NCBI RefSeq assembly: GCF_932526225.1
Contig: NC_064037.1
Span: forward strand, 7,608,203 to 7,672,202
Source of the DNA: Nematostella vectensis
Lineage: Eukaryota; Cnidaria; Anthozoa; Actiniaria; Edwardsiidae
Direction: 5' to 3'
DNA length: 64,000 bases
Shown: in pieces, positions 47,231 to 58,299 of the stretch
Layout: the number at the start of each line of letters is the position of its first letter
How positions within the stretch are numbered: position 1 is the first letter of the stretch
Notes under the pieces: generated by a model
The model's database searches: none
Seen by the model: only the letters and a program-made list of their open reading frames with translations
What the model was told of the DNA's origin: nothing
Program-made: the position numbers and the translations under genes

Positions 47231-47440
47231 AGGGATCTTCGGCGAGACGCCGATGAGTTTAGCTGATACCGAGCTGATGAGAAGACAGGGCCCCAGTTAC
47301 GAAAGTAACGTCACAGCAGGAGAACCGGAAGTAAATGACCGGTTGATATAAAGGGATCTTCGGCGAGACGCCGATGAGTTTAGCTGATACCGAGCTGATG
47401 AGAAGACAGGGCCCCAGTCACGGAAGTGACGTCACAGCAC
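47150..47440 (+). repeat. 121-bp repeat covering the BCR stop codon and 3' UTR
   Basis: 'gagctgatga' starts units at 47150, 47271 and 47392, a 121-bp period over 2.4 copies. The first unit contains the last coding codons and the stop at 47228-47230; the second repeats them, including 'gtaaatgaccggttgatata'. Confidence 0.92.
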
Positions 47441-47509
47441 TATAAGAGCTGATAGTCGGATACCGATAAATAGAAAGCAACATGCCATTGCCCATCGCTC
47501 GTGCTATTA

Positions 47510-47635
47510 CCTGCCTCTGTCACGAGCGGAGGAGACGCACTTGGTACCAACCTGCCTCTGTCACGAGCGGAGGAGACGCACTCGGTACCAACCTGCCTCT
47601 GTCACGAGCGGAGGAGACGCACTCGGTACCATTAT
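47510..47635. repeat. 41-bp tandem repeat, three copies
   Basis: 'cctgcctctgtcacgagcgg' followed by 'aggagacgcactcggtacca' repeats three times just downstream of BCR. Two overlapping short frames across it are not genes. Confidence 0.88.
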
Positions 47636-47639
47636 CTCG

Positions 47640-49340
47640 CTCTTTACTCAACAAACGAAATCCACGAGAAAAAATTAAGGCACCACTTGGTTTCGGCGGC
47701 TACGGTGAATCTCACGAGTAGTTATGGAGTATTAGTCAACAGTTGATATCAAGGGAGGTGATATTCACCGGTTTATAAGTGATGACAATCACTTTAAGAT
47801 GACGGTTGCAACTTGATATGCTGATGAGGGTATGCTGGTGCTAAATATGCTTAAGGTTTATGTACCATTCAATGAGCAGTATATATAAGCCAAGAAATGG
47901 ACAACTTTCACACAAGAATGAGAGAAATTCAGGCTGGTCCCGAGCGTCCTTTGGGTATCCTGTGGTTATGGGTTCCCTTTGTACCCAAGCCCCTCACGGA
48001 CTGAGCTACCACACGAAACTTGAGGCCAGGAAGTAGGCTGAGAGTTGTAACTATATTATACTTGGGGTTAACTTTTTATATTCCGTTCATTCTTATGAGT
48101 ACGTATGTGTGTGTACGCAGCCCTAAAAATAATGGCTTTTGCTTAAATCAAATTTATCGTATTGTAATGACTCTTCTGGCGTTCTTTGTTAATTTGCCAA
48201 ATCTGTGTACACCTACCTTCGCGTTAATCAATCTTACTGTGTACAGTTGTATGGCCTCAAGTTACATGAAAACGGTCATTGATTGTTTTAAATAAGTATC
48301 GTTAAAGGAAATCTCTCGGATTCGATTCATTACATTATTATCTTTAACTTGAAATCTTGCAATGCTGTTACGAGAATTTTATGTCATTGGAAAATTTACC
48401 TCTTACATTTTTATACCTCAAATCATTAAAAACGTGTGAACTAGTTAATGATTATGACAACTGGGAATACTACTGACGTTTGGTTAGATTTCTCTGATAA
48501 ATTTTATATTCATGAGTTTTGAATGTTTATAGTTTCTTTTCAAATTCAAGTAAAAATACTTTCAATATTCTTGTAATTTAAATACCAGAAACGTAAGTTC
48601 CATAAGGTAGTGTATTTATTTCTATCAATACAAAAGGTTATAACTAAAATAATAAGAAAGTCAGATTATGTTAATAACACTTATGCTCGCTATGAAATGA
48701 AATACAACTGCTTATATTTTTGTAATCTAGTTATTTCAAAGATCAAATGCGATGTTCCGAACAATTAGAGAAATCTCACAAAAGTACGATAATATAATAG
48801 TAGTGTTCAAGATAGAACAATTCTTATGACGTCACTGGACGCTGCGGCATCTTGCAACTTGTATTGTACTATGACTTTTATATGAAATGTCATTAAACCT
48901 ACGTGAATTCACACACGAGAGACAATGGGTGATGGGTATGTTTACTTGGAACATTCGAACAGCAATGTGATGACGTCATTTGTAAGAGAGATGAGACGTG
49001 CAAAAGGTCTTTGTATCACTCTTATAAAGCTAGAAAATAGACAACAGTACACAAGAAATGTAGTATATATAATAAATTATTGTATAGTTCCAAAGGCAAA
49101 TCATTAAAAAGTTTATAATTTATCCTATGTAATTACTCCTACAATTTGAAAATCGAATTTCAACAAAAAATAACAATTTTCAAGCATTTCAAATACCTAC
49201 GGGCAGATATCATGAATGGTGTGAATGCATTTATACTTGGATAAATATTTTTACATGACGAACAACGTCGCCAAAAGAATGAGATCGAAATAATACTAGT
49301 CTTGTGAGTCCACAGTTACCCCTCCAAATTCCGTTATCCC
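47640..49340. other. Intergenic region between BCR and the GH63 gene
   Basis: AT-rich, with short frames lacking similarity to any family I know. A tRNA-like 5' half (minus strand, near 48020-47970) has no matching 3' half. No gene is supported. Confidence 0.45.
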
Positions 49341-49344
49341 GAAC

Positions 49345-49540
49345 ATTTTATTACTAAAAAAAACCGTTATCCCGAACATTTGATTACTAAAAACCCGTTA
49401 TCCCGAACATTTGATTACTAAAAACCCGTTATCCGGACTTTTTATTACTAAAAACCCGTTATCCCGAACATTTTATTACTAAAAACCCGTTATCCCGAAC
49501 ATTTTATTACTAAAAAAAACCCATTATCCTTAATCCCGAG
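49345..49540. repeat. 30-bp tandem repeat, about six copies
   Basis: Units of 'aaaacccgttatcccgaaca' plus 'ttttattact', with one 'ccggacttt' variant. Confidence 0.88.
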
Positions 49541-50217
49541 CCTGTGGGACATTTCATTCCTAATCCCGCTTGTGTTTTCCTGGAATTCCCGTATTCCTAT
49601 TGCATCCCCAGTGTGGACCGTTCCCTTTTAATTGTAAAAAGAGGCCTGTGCTAATTAAACTATGATCACCCATCTAAGCATTCGCCCTTCACAACTCAAA
49701 ACTTAATCCTCAGCTAAAAAAAAAACACTGACAAGCGGTTTGTCACTTGTCCGATACTGCAGTTCCTCCCCAGGGTCATCTCTGTCGATGTGAAAATGAT
49801 GGTTGATCAGATAAAAAAAAAACAGCCACCATTTTATTTAATTTTTAAATCGACAGCCATTTTGTGTTGATTGACCGTGAAAAGCCTGGGAAAGAGGTTG
49901 GATGTTGGAGGCGGCGTTTCACGCCCTCACTTCGGTAGTCCTTCGTAACGCTTTCGGGTGTTCGGCGCCAGAGCCTCGACAAAGGACATAATGCCTATAG
50001 CGCAGATATGATCTTGTTGACAGTGCTTGTGACAGTGACAGTGTTCAACCGGGAAGAAGGGAGTCAAACAAGTTTACATAGCTTGAAATCACTGATAGTT
50101 GATCACTTGACGGCGGGTCCATTTAGAGGCGAGTTGCTTACTCGAGCGTAACTCGGTAGTATGTTAGCAAGGACTCGACGACAGCTTGGTAGGTCTTCCC
50201 GCGAGCAACATCACTCG

Positions 50218-50412
50218 ATGTCTCCTATCGGATCACTTGACGTCACTCTGTGGATCACTTGATGTCACTCAGTGGATCATTCGACCTCACCTTTCGGGTC
50301 ACTCGATGTCACTCTGTGGATCACTTGAAGTCACTCAATGGATCACTCGACGTCACTCAGTGGATCACTCGACGTCGCCTGGTAGATCATTTGACCTCAC
50401 CTATCGGATCTT
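50218..50412. repeat. 22-bp minisatellite containing the GH63 stop codon
   Basis: About nine copies of a unit such as 'ggatcactcgacgtcactca'. The last, degenerate copies (50391-50412) encode, on the minus strand, the final residues 'RSDR' and the stop of the glycosidase gene. Many units contain GACGTC. Confidence 0.88.
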
Positions 50413-53400
50413 TCATTAGCGAGTTTTTCTAGCAACAGTGAGACCAAGGATGTCCAGCCGGTTTGATGGCTGCAAAAAAGAAGATAAAAAAATATCAAAA
50501 GATAGCGAAAGAAGGGGGAAATCTACGAGACGAATTGGCACCATTTGAGGGCTGAAATTTTTACGGAATAAGGAGAAATCATGGGGAAATCTCTCAAACT
50601 ATCATCCCAGCAATAGAAAGCAAAAGACTTTACCTGGCCCCACAGCCTCGTCCAGAATCTCCATCAAAATACTCGTAAAACAGAACCAGCTGGTTCCAAT
50701 CAGGGTCAACGGCATACTGCTCCTCGTTTCCATGGCATGGCCGGCGCCCGGTTGAGTCTGGGAGGAAAAGTGAGGTCAGGCGGAGCGAGAGCTCTTGGGA
50801 TACGTCGCGCAGGCGCATTAGCTTGCCAGAGCCAGTTGGGCATTCTACTTGAAAGCTGTCCCCGTAGAATTGGTCATAGCGCTTGAGAGCCTCTACTATC
50901 AGGTGGTTGACTGTGAACAGGAGATAATAAGGGTAATTGATACAAGGAGTCCCGAATATCAATCATGGCTGTACCTATCTTTATAATTTAAAAGAGCCTG
51001 GGGCGTGCGCGCGGGAAACCTGTGATGTTCTAAAAGCTTTAGGGCCTGAGCCTATTGCCAAGATGGCGGCCTGCAAAATTGTAATTAACACGAATCCCTG
51101 CAAGTTTGCGTGGAAATTCTCGACGTACACAGTTCTAGGGCGACGAAAAAAAGAGAAAAATTGATTGAATCGGACTACAAATATGGTATGTTATGTCCCA
51201 ATAAGAAATGACCGAGCGAGCTTTAAAAACGACAGTTTTTGCACGGTTTTAACACACTCACCACAGAACCAAACAGGTCCTCGCCAGTTGCTGTTGCCGC
51301 CAAACATGTACGTGTTGGACTCGCCCGGCACGTAATCCACCTGGTACGACTTGCCCTCCAATTCCAGGCAGTATGGGCGCTTAAGGTGGTACCTGGACAC
51401 GGACCGGACACCAAAATCGGACAGAAACTCGTCTTCATCCATCATGTAAGCCAGTAAGCTGTGGAGTTGTTCTCGCGATGGGATGGCCAGGAGCTGTAGG
51501 TCTTGCTTGGAATGAGGATACACGATCTGGAAATTGTACCAATCCAATAAGTTCAATATGACGACCAGGAGTTAAAAGTTCTTGAAACTAGGCACAAATG
51601 CTTTTGAATCAATGGCGTTAAAACCTTTTCAATAAAAACATTCTTCAGTCAAGCTCGGTTCATCCGGGTTCTACGACAGTAGGGAAGTTTCAATTGGCAG
51701 GAGATTTTAATAACTTGTGACATTATATGTTTTATGGTATTCTTTATTGTATGTCTTAAACATTTCGTACAATAAGCCCGCGTTATTTAAAGCTTACAAA
51801 TGGACGTTACCTGTAACGCAAGCTCCTTCCTCTTCTCGACGAACTGGTTTAACCGGTTTCGAAAGGCTGGAAGCTTGTCGAGCTGCTCACCATCCAAGAC
51901 CCAGCACGCTAGCAGAGGAACCAGACCTACGATTGAGCGCACTCGCAATGGGAACGACTCGCTGGTATCGCTGTGAAAATGATCGTAGTAGAACCCGTCT
52001 ATCGAGTCCCACAGTCCGTACCCGTCCGACATTTTGTTCATGGCGTCAGCAATGTGAGTGAAATGCTCGAAGAATTTCAAGGCCATGTCCTCGTAGGTCG
52101 GGTCTGCGAGCGCTAGTTCCAGCGAGATGTTAAGCATAACGATACAATAGAGTGCCATCCACGCCGTACCGTCAGCCTTGGCAAGGGAAAAGAACTCGTG
52201 AGAACAATACCACACAGAACCCACAAAAAGGAGGATAGCGGAATAGAACAGGGCGCGAATGAGGGATAGCGAAGGAAGTAAATGCACGCCATCCCCCACA
52301 TTACTGGCAATCATGATAACACCTTACCTGACATAGTCGACCACCTCCTGGCAGGGTCTTGGAGCGATCAAAAACACCTGAAATATAAGCCAAAGCAAAT
52401 AAAAAGGAATCCTTCTAAGGTGAGCGCTATGCTACTCTGGAAACCAAAGAGACGACACACCGCCTTAAGCCTAGCAGCGGGGCTGGACTTTCAGCCTCTT
52501 TTAACCATGGTTTGCGATATTGTCATAAATATAACTTAACAGCAGCAATTCAACATGCGAACTGGCTGATCCACGGAATCAGTTCAAAAGGTTTTTCTCC
52601 TAGATTATTGTAATATAACGAGCAGAGGATGACTCACCAACATTATCCAGCCCTAGAAAACCGCCGCCAAAAAGGTTAAGGCCATCCGGGTCTTTCCTGT
52701 TCACCCACCTGGGAATAGGAGCAGTTACTATTGATTAATAATTAATTGATTAATAAAACTTTAAGAATGGTAAGGTGTCAAAATATCTCACCATGTAAAG
52801 TTGAGGAGTAGTTTCTGGAAGCACTTGGCCAGGAATGCTTTATCCTTGCCCCCCCGTTTTCCCGCAGTCATCTGGTAGACTCTATAGCAAGCAAGCGCAT
52901 GGACGGGGGGGTTCACGTCACTAAAGGCGAACTCGTAAGCGGGGATTTGACCGTTTGGTGCCATGTAAGTGTCACTCAGGAACAGCAGTAGCTGGTGCTT
53001 GGCGAAATCTGGGTCGATCTTGGCAAAAGGAAGCATGTGAAACGCAAGGTCCCAGGACGCATACTAAACAGATAACAAAACGCTTAGCATATGTAGAAAT
53101 TTCCATTCAAAACCATAGGAATACCGATCACGAAATTTTTCTTCCAAAACCACAGGAATACCGATCACGAAGTTTTTCTTCCAAAACCACAGGAATACCG
53201 ATCACGAAGTTTTTCTTCCAAAACCACAGGAAACCCAGCAACGAAGCTTTCCTGCTAAAACCAGGCAACCTATACCCAACAAAAATTGTCCTGAAACCAC
53301 CACTTGCAAACCACAGGCAAACCAACAATGAAATGTTTTCTCTAGTTCCCTTACCCAGGGATACTCCCATTTGTCCGGCATGGAAATGACGTCACAGTTG

Positions 53401-56400
53401 CTGAGATACTTCCATTCTGAGTTCCTCCCACTAAGGCGAGCGCGAGGAGGAGGGGGCATGCTGGGATCGCCTTTCAGCCAGTCTTCTGTGATGTAGTAGT
53501 AGAACTGCTTGCTCCACAGCAAGCCCGCATATGACTGGCGCGAGACGAGTGTTTCTTCCTCTGTCAAGGAGTCTGGTAACGAGAAGGGGCGAAACAATTA
53601 ATAATCACATGACGGGAGCCAGGTACAGATCAACGAATCCTCGAATCGTTAAAATTCTCACTGAAATAAACCATGAACAGGGTTAAAAAATTGACGAAAA
53701 CTGGAATTACCTGGGATGACAGTTTTGAAGAATTCGTCTGCTTCGGCTTTTCTCGTTTTTATCACGTCGTCAAACGAATCCTTTCCGAATGGCATCGGCA
53801 CTCGCTCGTCCTGGGCCGACAAGCGGCATCGGATGGTATACCGCTGACCAGCTGCCAAGTCAAGGACGTAATGTGGAGCCATTTTGGTCCCTTCAAGTCG
53901 AGGGTTCACAGCGTCTAGCTCCTTGTTGATCAGGTACCGGTGAAAAGCGTCCTTGACATACGGATTAGAGTTGCGGGCTTTATAAAGACGCTGATATGAA
54001 AAAGACATGTGTTGGGAAGATATTGTCTTTACACTCTGACCCGCTTTAAGAGGTGGTAAAAGTTTTGAAAATTATATGGAAAACAAAGATCAATTGGCTC
54101 TGACAAATTATCCTCCGCATTTGCTGGTTGAAGTGAATTACCGAGGTTCCCGCCCGAGTGAGGAAGGAAAATGTCTTGCTACGACAGGCCCGTAGTCTGC
54201 TATGAATAAAGAAAACGTCCCACTACTAGTTATGATAAGGATATGGCGCACAAGATGGGTACGCATACCCCTCCCCCCCCACCCCCCCACACACACTCCC
54301 CGCTCATAACCCTAGCTACGGGCCTGTATGTCTTTCCCTGAACATTGCACGGCACCTTAAACATTCTGCTGCCAATTCGGTACATTCTCTATACAGCGAA
54401 AATAAGCCTTTCACAAATTAAACACGAAGAAGCATCTAACCTTGAAGTTCGTTTCGTTGTCCGTAAACAACAAATCCGGATCCTCTCCGTCCGGTCCAGC
54501 GTCCGCTGCGAATACGTATGTCCCCATGTCGTCATGGCAACACTCGGCGGTTCCCGGGGAGGTCTGCTTAATGCGTGGTTTGCGCGTGCACACCTCGTGC
54601 TTGCAGCCCCATGACCACGTGTTTCGAAACCAGACGGTCGGTAGAACGTGAAGCCGCGCTCTGTCAGGTCCGCGGTTCACAACAGTAATACTGATAATGA
54701 CGTCACCTGGGGTGTTCTTTGCGTACTCGGTGAAGACGTCCCAGTACCTCCCCTCATCAAAAACTCCTGAAAGATGCAACGCAAGTTTGTTAGGACAAAG
54801 GTTGAGCTGAACACTACGTTTGGGGAACAAAAAGGTTCACAACCGAACACATCCTTGTACTAAAAATAAAATCATACAACTATTTCGAGTAGAAAACCTG
54901 ATAAAGACATCTAACTTTTGCATTTGCTTTTTCCAACTTCAAAATTCTTGATGATGAAAATGTTTTGTGTCATGTTTGTTTTGGGAGACATATATATTTT
55001 TTACAAAATAAAAAGTTTTGTATCCCAGCCAAACTTACAAGAGGGACATGCAACCAACGAAAACTATGAAATCTGAAGCTCTACGTCGTGTTTTTATAAA
55101 ATGCATTAACGAGTTGTTAACTGTGCTTGTACCTGTATCAGTCAGCTCGAATTCCGAGTCCTCTTTGGTCCGTTCCCTGTTTTCCCGGACAAGGCTGGCG
55201 TAAGGAAACCCCTGCTGGGGGTACTTGTAGAGTGCCTTCATGTACGAGTGGGTAGGGGTGGAGTCTAGATAGTAGTAACACTCCTTGACATCTTCACCGT
55301 GGTTACCTAGCAACGGATCACAGTCTCCACGGTTACTAAACAACGGATTACAACATTGTAATGTGTGGAGTTTTCGTGCTGAAAAATTCCTGAAATGCAT
55401 GTGATTTTAGGGTAAAACGGGAAATGTGTATATTAAAGATAGACCTGGGGCCGGTTGCACAAAGCCTGGGTAAGTTATCCGCCGGATAGGCGCTAACCGC
55501 CGGATAAAATCCCTATCCAGCGAATAGTTATCCGGCGGATAAAATAGCGTTACACAAAGCGTGGATAGAAGGCTGGATAACTATCCGCTGAATAGCCATC
55601 ATTTACCACTAAGTGGCTTCCCGTTTCCATGGTAAATATGCAAAGCGCGCGCTGTTTTTCCTTCAAACAAAATGGCGACCGTTGAAAAAGTTACTAAAAG
55701 TGCCAGAAAACAAACAGTTCACCGAGGCAACGTGCATGTAAATCATTGAATGATCACAGGGGATAGTGTTCAGCTTCTTCCTGTCTTTGGGAGTCACATT
55801 TCTCGACAGAACGGAAAATATAGCTTGATTCCAGTCCTGCCAAAGCTACATGTAAGTTCGTAGTTCATTGTAAATTAACCAACTGTAATATTCGTCGTTT
55901 GCATGTGTTTCAACTTTCACTGCGTCTAAAATTAATCTAAATTCTGACGATAAAATGGGGAAAGCAAGACGCCATTATGTTTTTCTTCACATTTATTCGG
56001 TGGATAAGATTTTATCCGACCTCTATCATCCGGATATCTTTAACCGCTGGATAACTTTTATTCGGGCTTTGTGCAACCGAATCACGCCACTCGGATAACT
56101 TTTATACGCTGGATAAGGATTTAACCGGTGGATAAGACTTATCCAGGCTTTGTGCAACCGGCCCCTGGACATTTTTTTTTTTTTAACACTAACTTAAATA
56201 CCAATGTGTTGAGCGACTTTGTCACGCAAAGCGCTCCGTCACGCAGTGACATGCGGTGCAAATTGATGCTGTACCTTCGTTTCCGGTGAGGCCAAATAGT
56301 CTCTCCTTGATGATGGGATCCTGCTCATTCCACAAGGCGACGCTGAAGCATAACCGACACTTGTCGTCTGAGATACCCATGATTCCGTCCTCGCCCCACC

Positions 56401-57597
56401 GGTATGCGCGCGACCGGGCCTGGTCGTGCGGGAAGTAGTCCCAACTGCCGAAAGACAAATATATCATATTAATTTTCGCATTTTTTCATGAGGAGTCCAG
56501 GGGTATAACACATGAGAAACTTACCAGTTCCCGTCCGAAGAATAGTCCTCCCGGACAGTGCCCCATTGTCTTTCGGACAGATATGGTCCCCATTCCTTCC
56601 ATCCGCGCGCCTTGCTTTCTTGTAGTCGCCGCGACTCGGTGCTTGGTCGATCAAATATGACCTCGCTCTCTGAGCTTTTGCGTTTGTTGTTCCCCCGTCT
56701 CCGCGCCTTCCTAAGCAGCGCGCCAAAGCTGTTGCGTCTTTGTACAGGGGGGTGCACAGGCTTGAGTTGTTTGTTGATATACTCGCGCACTTGGTCGACG
56801 TCGAAGGTTCCACTCTTCAAGTGTTCCCACAGTTTTTGTAGACGAGGGTCTGCGCGCCGCCCAATAATACGCTCAAGTTTTTTGATCTCAGATTCAAGTA
56901 GGAATTGAGATCGATATCGCTTCAGACCTGTGTTCATTCCCTTGTTCAGAAGATTTGGTATTTCTTCCTGGTTTCCTGACATAGTCATCAAAAACACATC
57001 AATACTTCTGAAGTTATGTACTCTGAATGTACACATCAAAAATACTTCTTGTAAACAACAGTAAGTTCACCAATAGAAATCCAGTACTTTTTGCAATTCA
57101 ATTTGGTGTTCCGGTCATGGAAAAGGAAACCAATCAAGTGCCAGGAAGCCAGTGCAGTGTCCACGTGCCCACCTCGTGGCCAGATTCCTGGGGCCGTATG
57201 CGCGCATGAGCTATCGTACTGGTGGCGTGCAATCCGTATTTACTTCTTTTAATAATGTAACACTCGTGATTAAATCAAAATATAACATTTCCGGTACGCG
57301 GGCATCAGATAAACTTGACCTTCGAACAAAAAAAATGGATGCTTTACCTTTTTCGTGTTTTTCAGTTTTATGGTTTTCTGTTTTTAAGGTGGCAAGGTGC
57401 GGTGTTATATTTAAGCTTTTTAAGACATTCATAGGGTCGTCGAGGAGGATTTGTACAAAATGAACAAAGGATTGAATTAGACGGACCAGTAGTAAACTTA
57501 GCAAGTACATAAGAGTATTTCGAGTAATATCGCGATTTTGATCCATCGAAAAAAAGCTAAAAATTGTAAAACATTTTTTTGGTGGACGGGGCGACAT
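50397..57597 (-). CDS. Bacterial-type GH63 glycoside hydrolase, ~1,080 aa
   Basis: Fourteen exons: 57597-57348 (tentative first), 56975-56525, 56444-56275, 55306-55133, 54766-54441, 53990-53711, 53572-53355, 53063-52792, 52708-52638, 52377-52328, 52176-51811, 51526-51262, 50910-50634 and 50469-50397, all in phase. The core from about residue 190 reads like long bacterial GH63 (MGH1-like) glucosidases: '[12 protein letters not shown]', '[16 protein letters not shown]', '[20 protein letters not shown]', '[15 protein letters not shown]', '[17 protein letters not shown]' and '[15 protein letters not shown]' then 'HQTGWTSLV'. By family analogy D628 (ASWD) is the likely general acid and E1044 (FYEY) the base. 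This is not the ER mannosyl-oligosaccharide glucosidase. The N-terminal ~185 residues are extra: a possible membrane helix ('[17 protein letters not shown]') and a basic segment. An ATG at about 56992 is an alternative start. Substrate unknown. Confidence 0.88.
53108..53270. repeat. 37-bp tandem repeat in a GH63 intron
   Basis: Four to five copies of 'aggaataccgatcacgaagt' plus 'ttttcttccaaaaccac' between exons 7 and 8, ending about 85 bp from the exon 7 donor. Confidence 0.88.
55447..56165. mobile_element. MITE with GGGGCCGGTTGCACAAAG ends in a GH63 intron
   Basis: It begins 'ggggccggttgcacaaagcc' and ends 'ggctttgtgcaaccggcccc', perfect inverted ends over 20 bp, with many internal 'atccggcggataa' and 'ttatccgctgg' motifs in both orientations. 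It is 719 bp with no transposase frame. Confidence 0.92.
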
Positions 57598-58108
57598 GTT
57601 ATGACCTAAAGGCGCGTGACGGTAACACAATCCTCTCTAAGTGTAACTCGATCTTTAGAGTCTGTGTGACATTGCGAGCTATGACGTTCGTGTGAGCCCC
57701 CCAGGGTGCATGACTGTGACGAGACCTTTACCACGGACTTTTAAGTAACACAATCCTTAAGTAACATTCCCCCCCCCCCCCCTTCCCCATCGTACGTGCA
57801 CGTGGAAGTTTCTAGGAGCATAGTACCTATGTTTCTTAGGCTTGAAGGAATCAATAATAGCGTTAAAAAGCGCCCGGCTAGAGAAACCAGTAGCGGGTTA
57901 GTAGTTGATTCAATCTGGGCCGAGTGCTGAGAATATGCAATATGGGATTGATGAACTTGACATTTGGAAGTGCGGATCATTGTTATCGAGCACAGATAAA
58001 ATCATTCCAAAACAGGGTATATACGATAAAAAAACACTTGGTGAACACTGTTTTAGCGTTTTTTAGTCCGAGTTAACATGAAACACACCTTAACATGGTA
58101 CATACCTT
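57598..58108. other. 5' flank of the GH63 gene
   Basis: Probably includes the glycosidase promoter and 5' leader. It contains a C tract near 57769-57782. No coding sequence is recognised. Confidence 0.4.
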
Positions 58109-58275
58109 TTCCCAGGTTTCTTTTATCTTATCCGAAGTTCTTCTTCTCACTTTTTCTTTCTTTCCCCTTCTCTTCCTTTTCTCCTTTGCTTTGGATACTA
58201 GTTTGGGCAGTTTGTTGAGTTTACTTTTCAAAGATTGTTTGTTCAAGTCTCTCTTGAAATTTTGCGCTCTCTCCA
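58109..58275 (-). other. Lysine-rich exon-like block
   Basis: Between an acceptor 'tgggattttag' and a 'gtatgt' donor the minus strand is open and encodes a basic peptide ending 'RRRTSDKIKETWEK' (phase 0). It has no start codon, and its phase does not fit the first GH63 exon proposed here. It could be an exon of an alternative GH63 leader or of another gene. Confidence 0.25.
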
Positions 58276-58299
58276 CTAAAATCCCATTTATATAACCTC

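Noticed and set aside
47965-48025. tRNA-like sequence with an A-box ('ggtagctcag' on minus)
   Set aside because: No convincing anticodon arm or B box; at most a SINE fragment.
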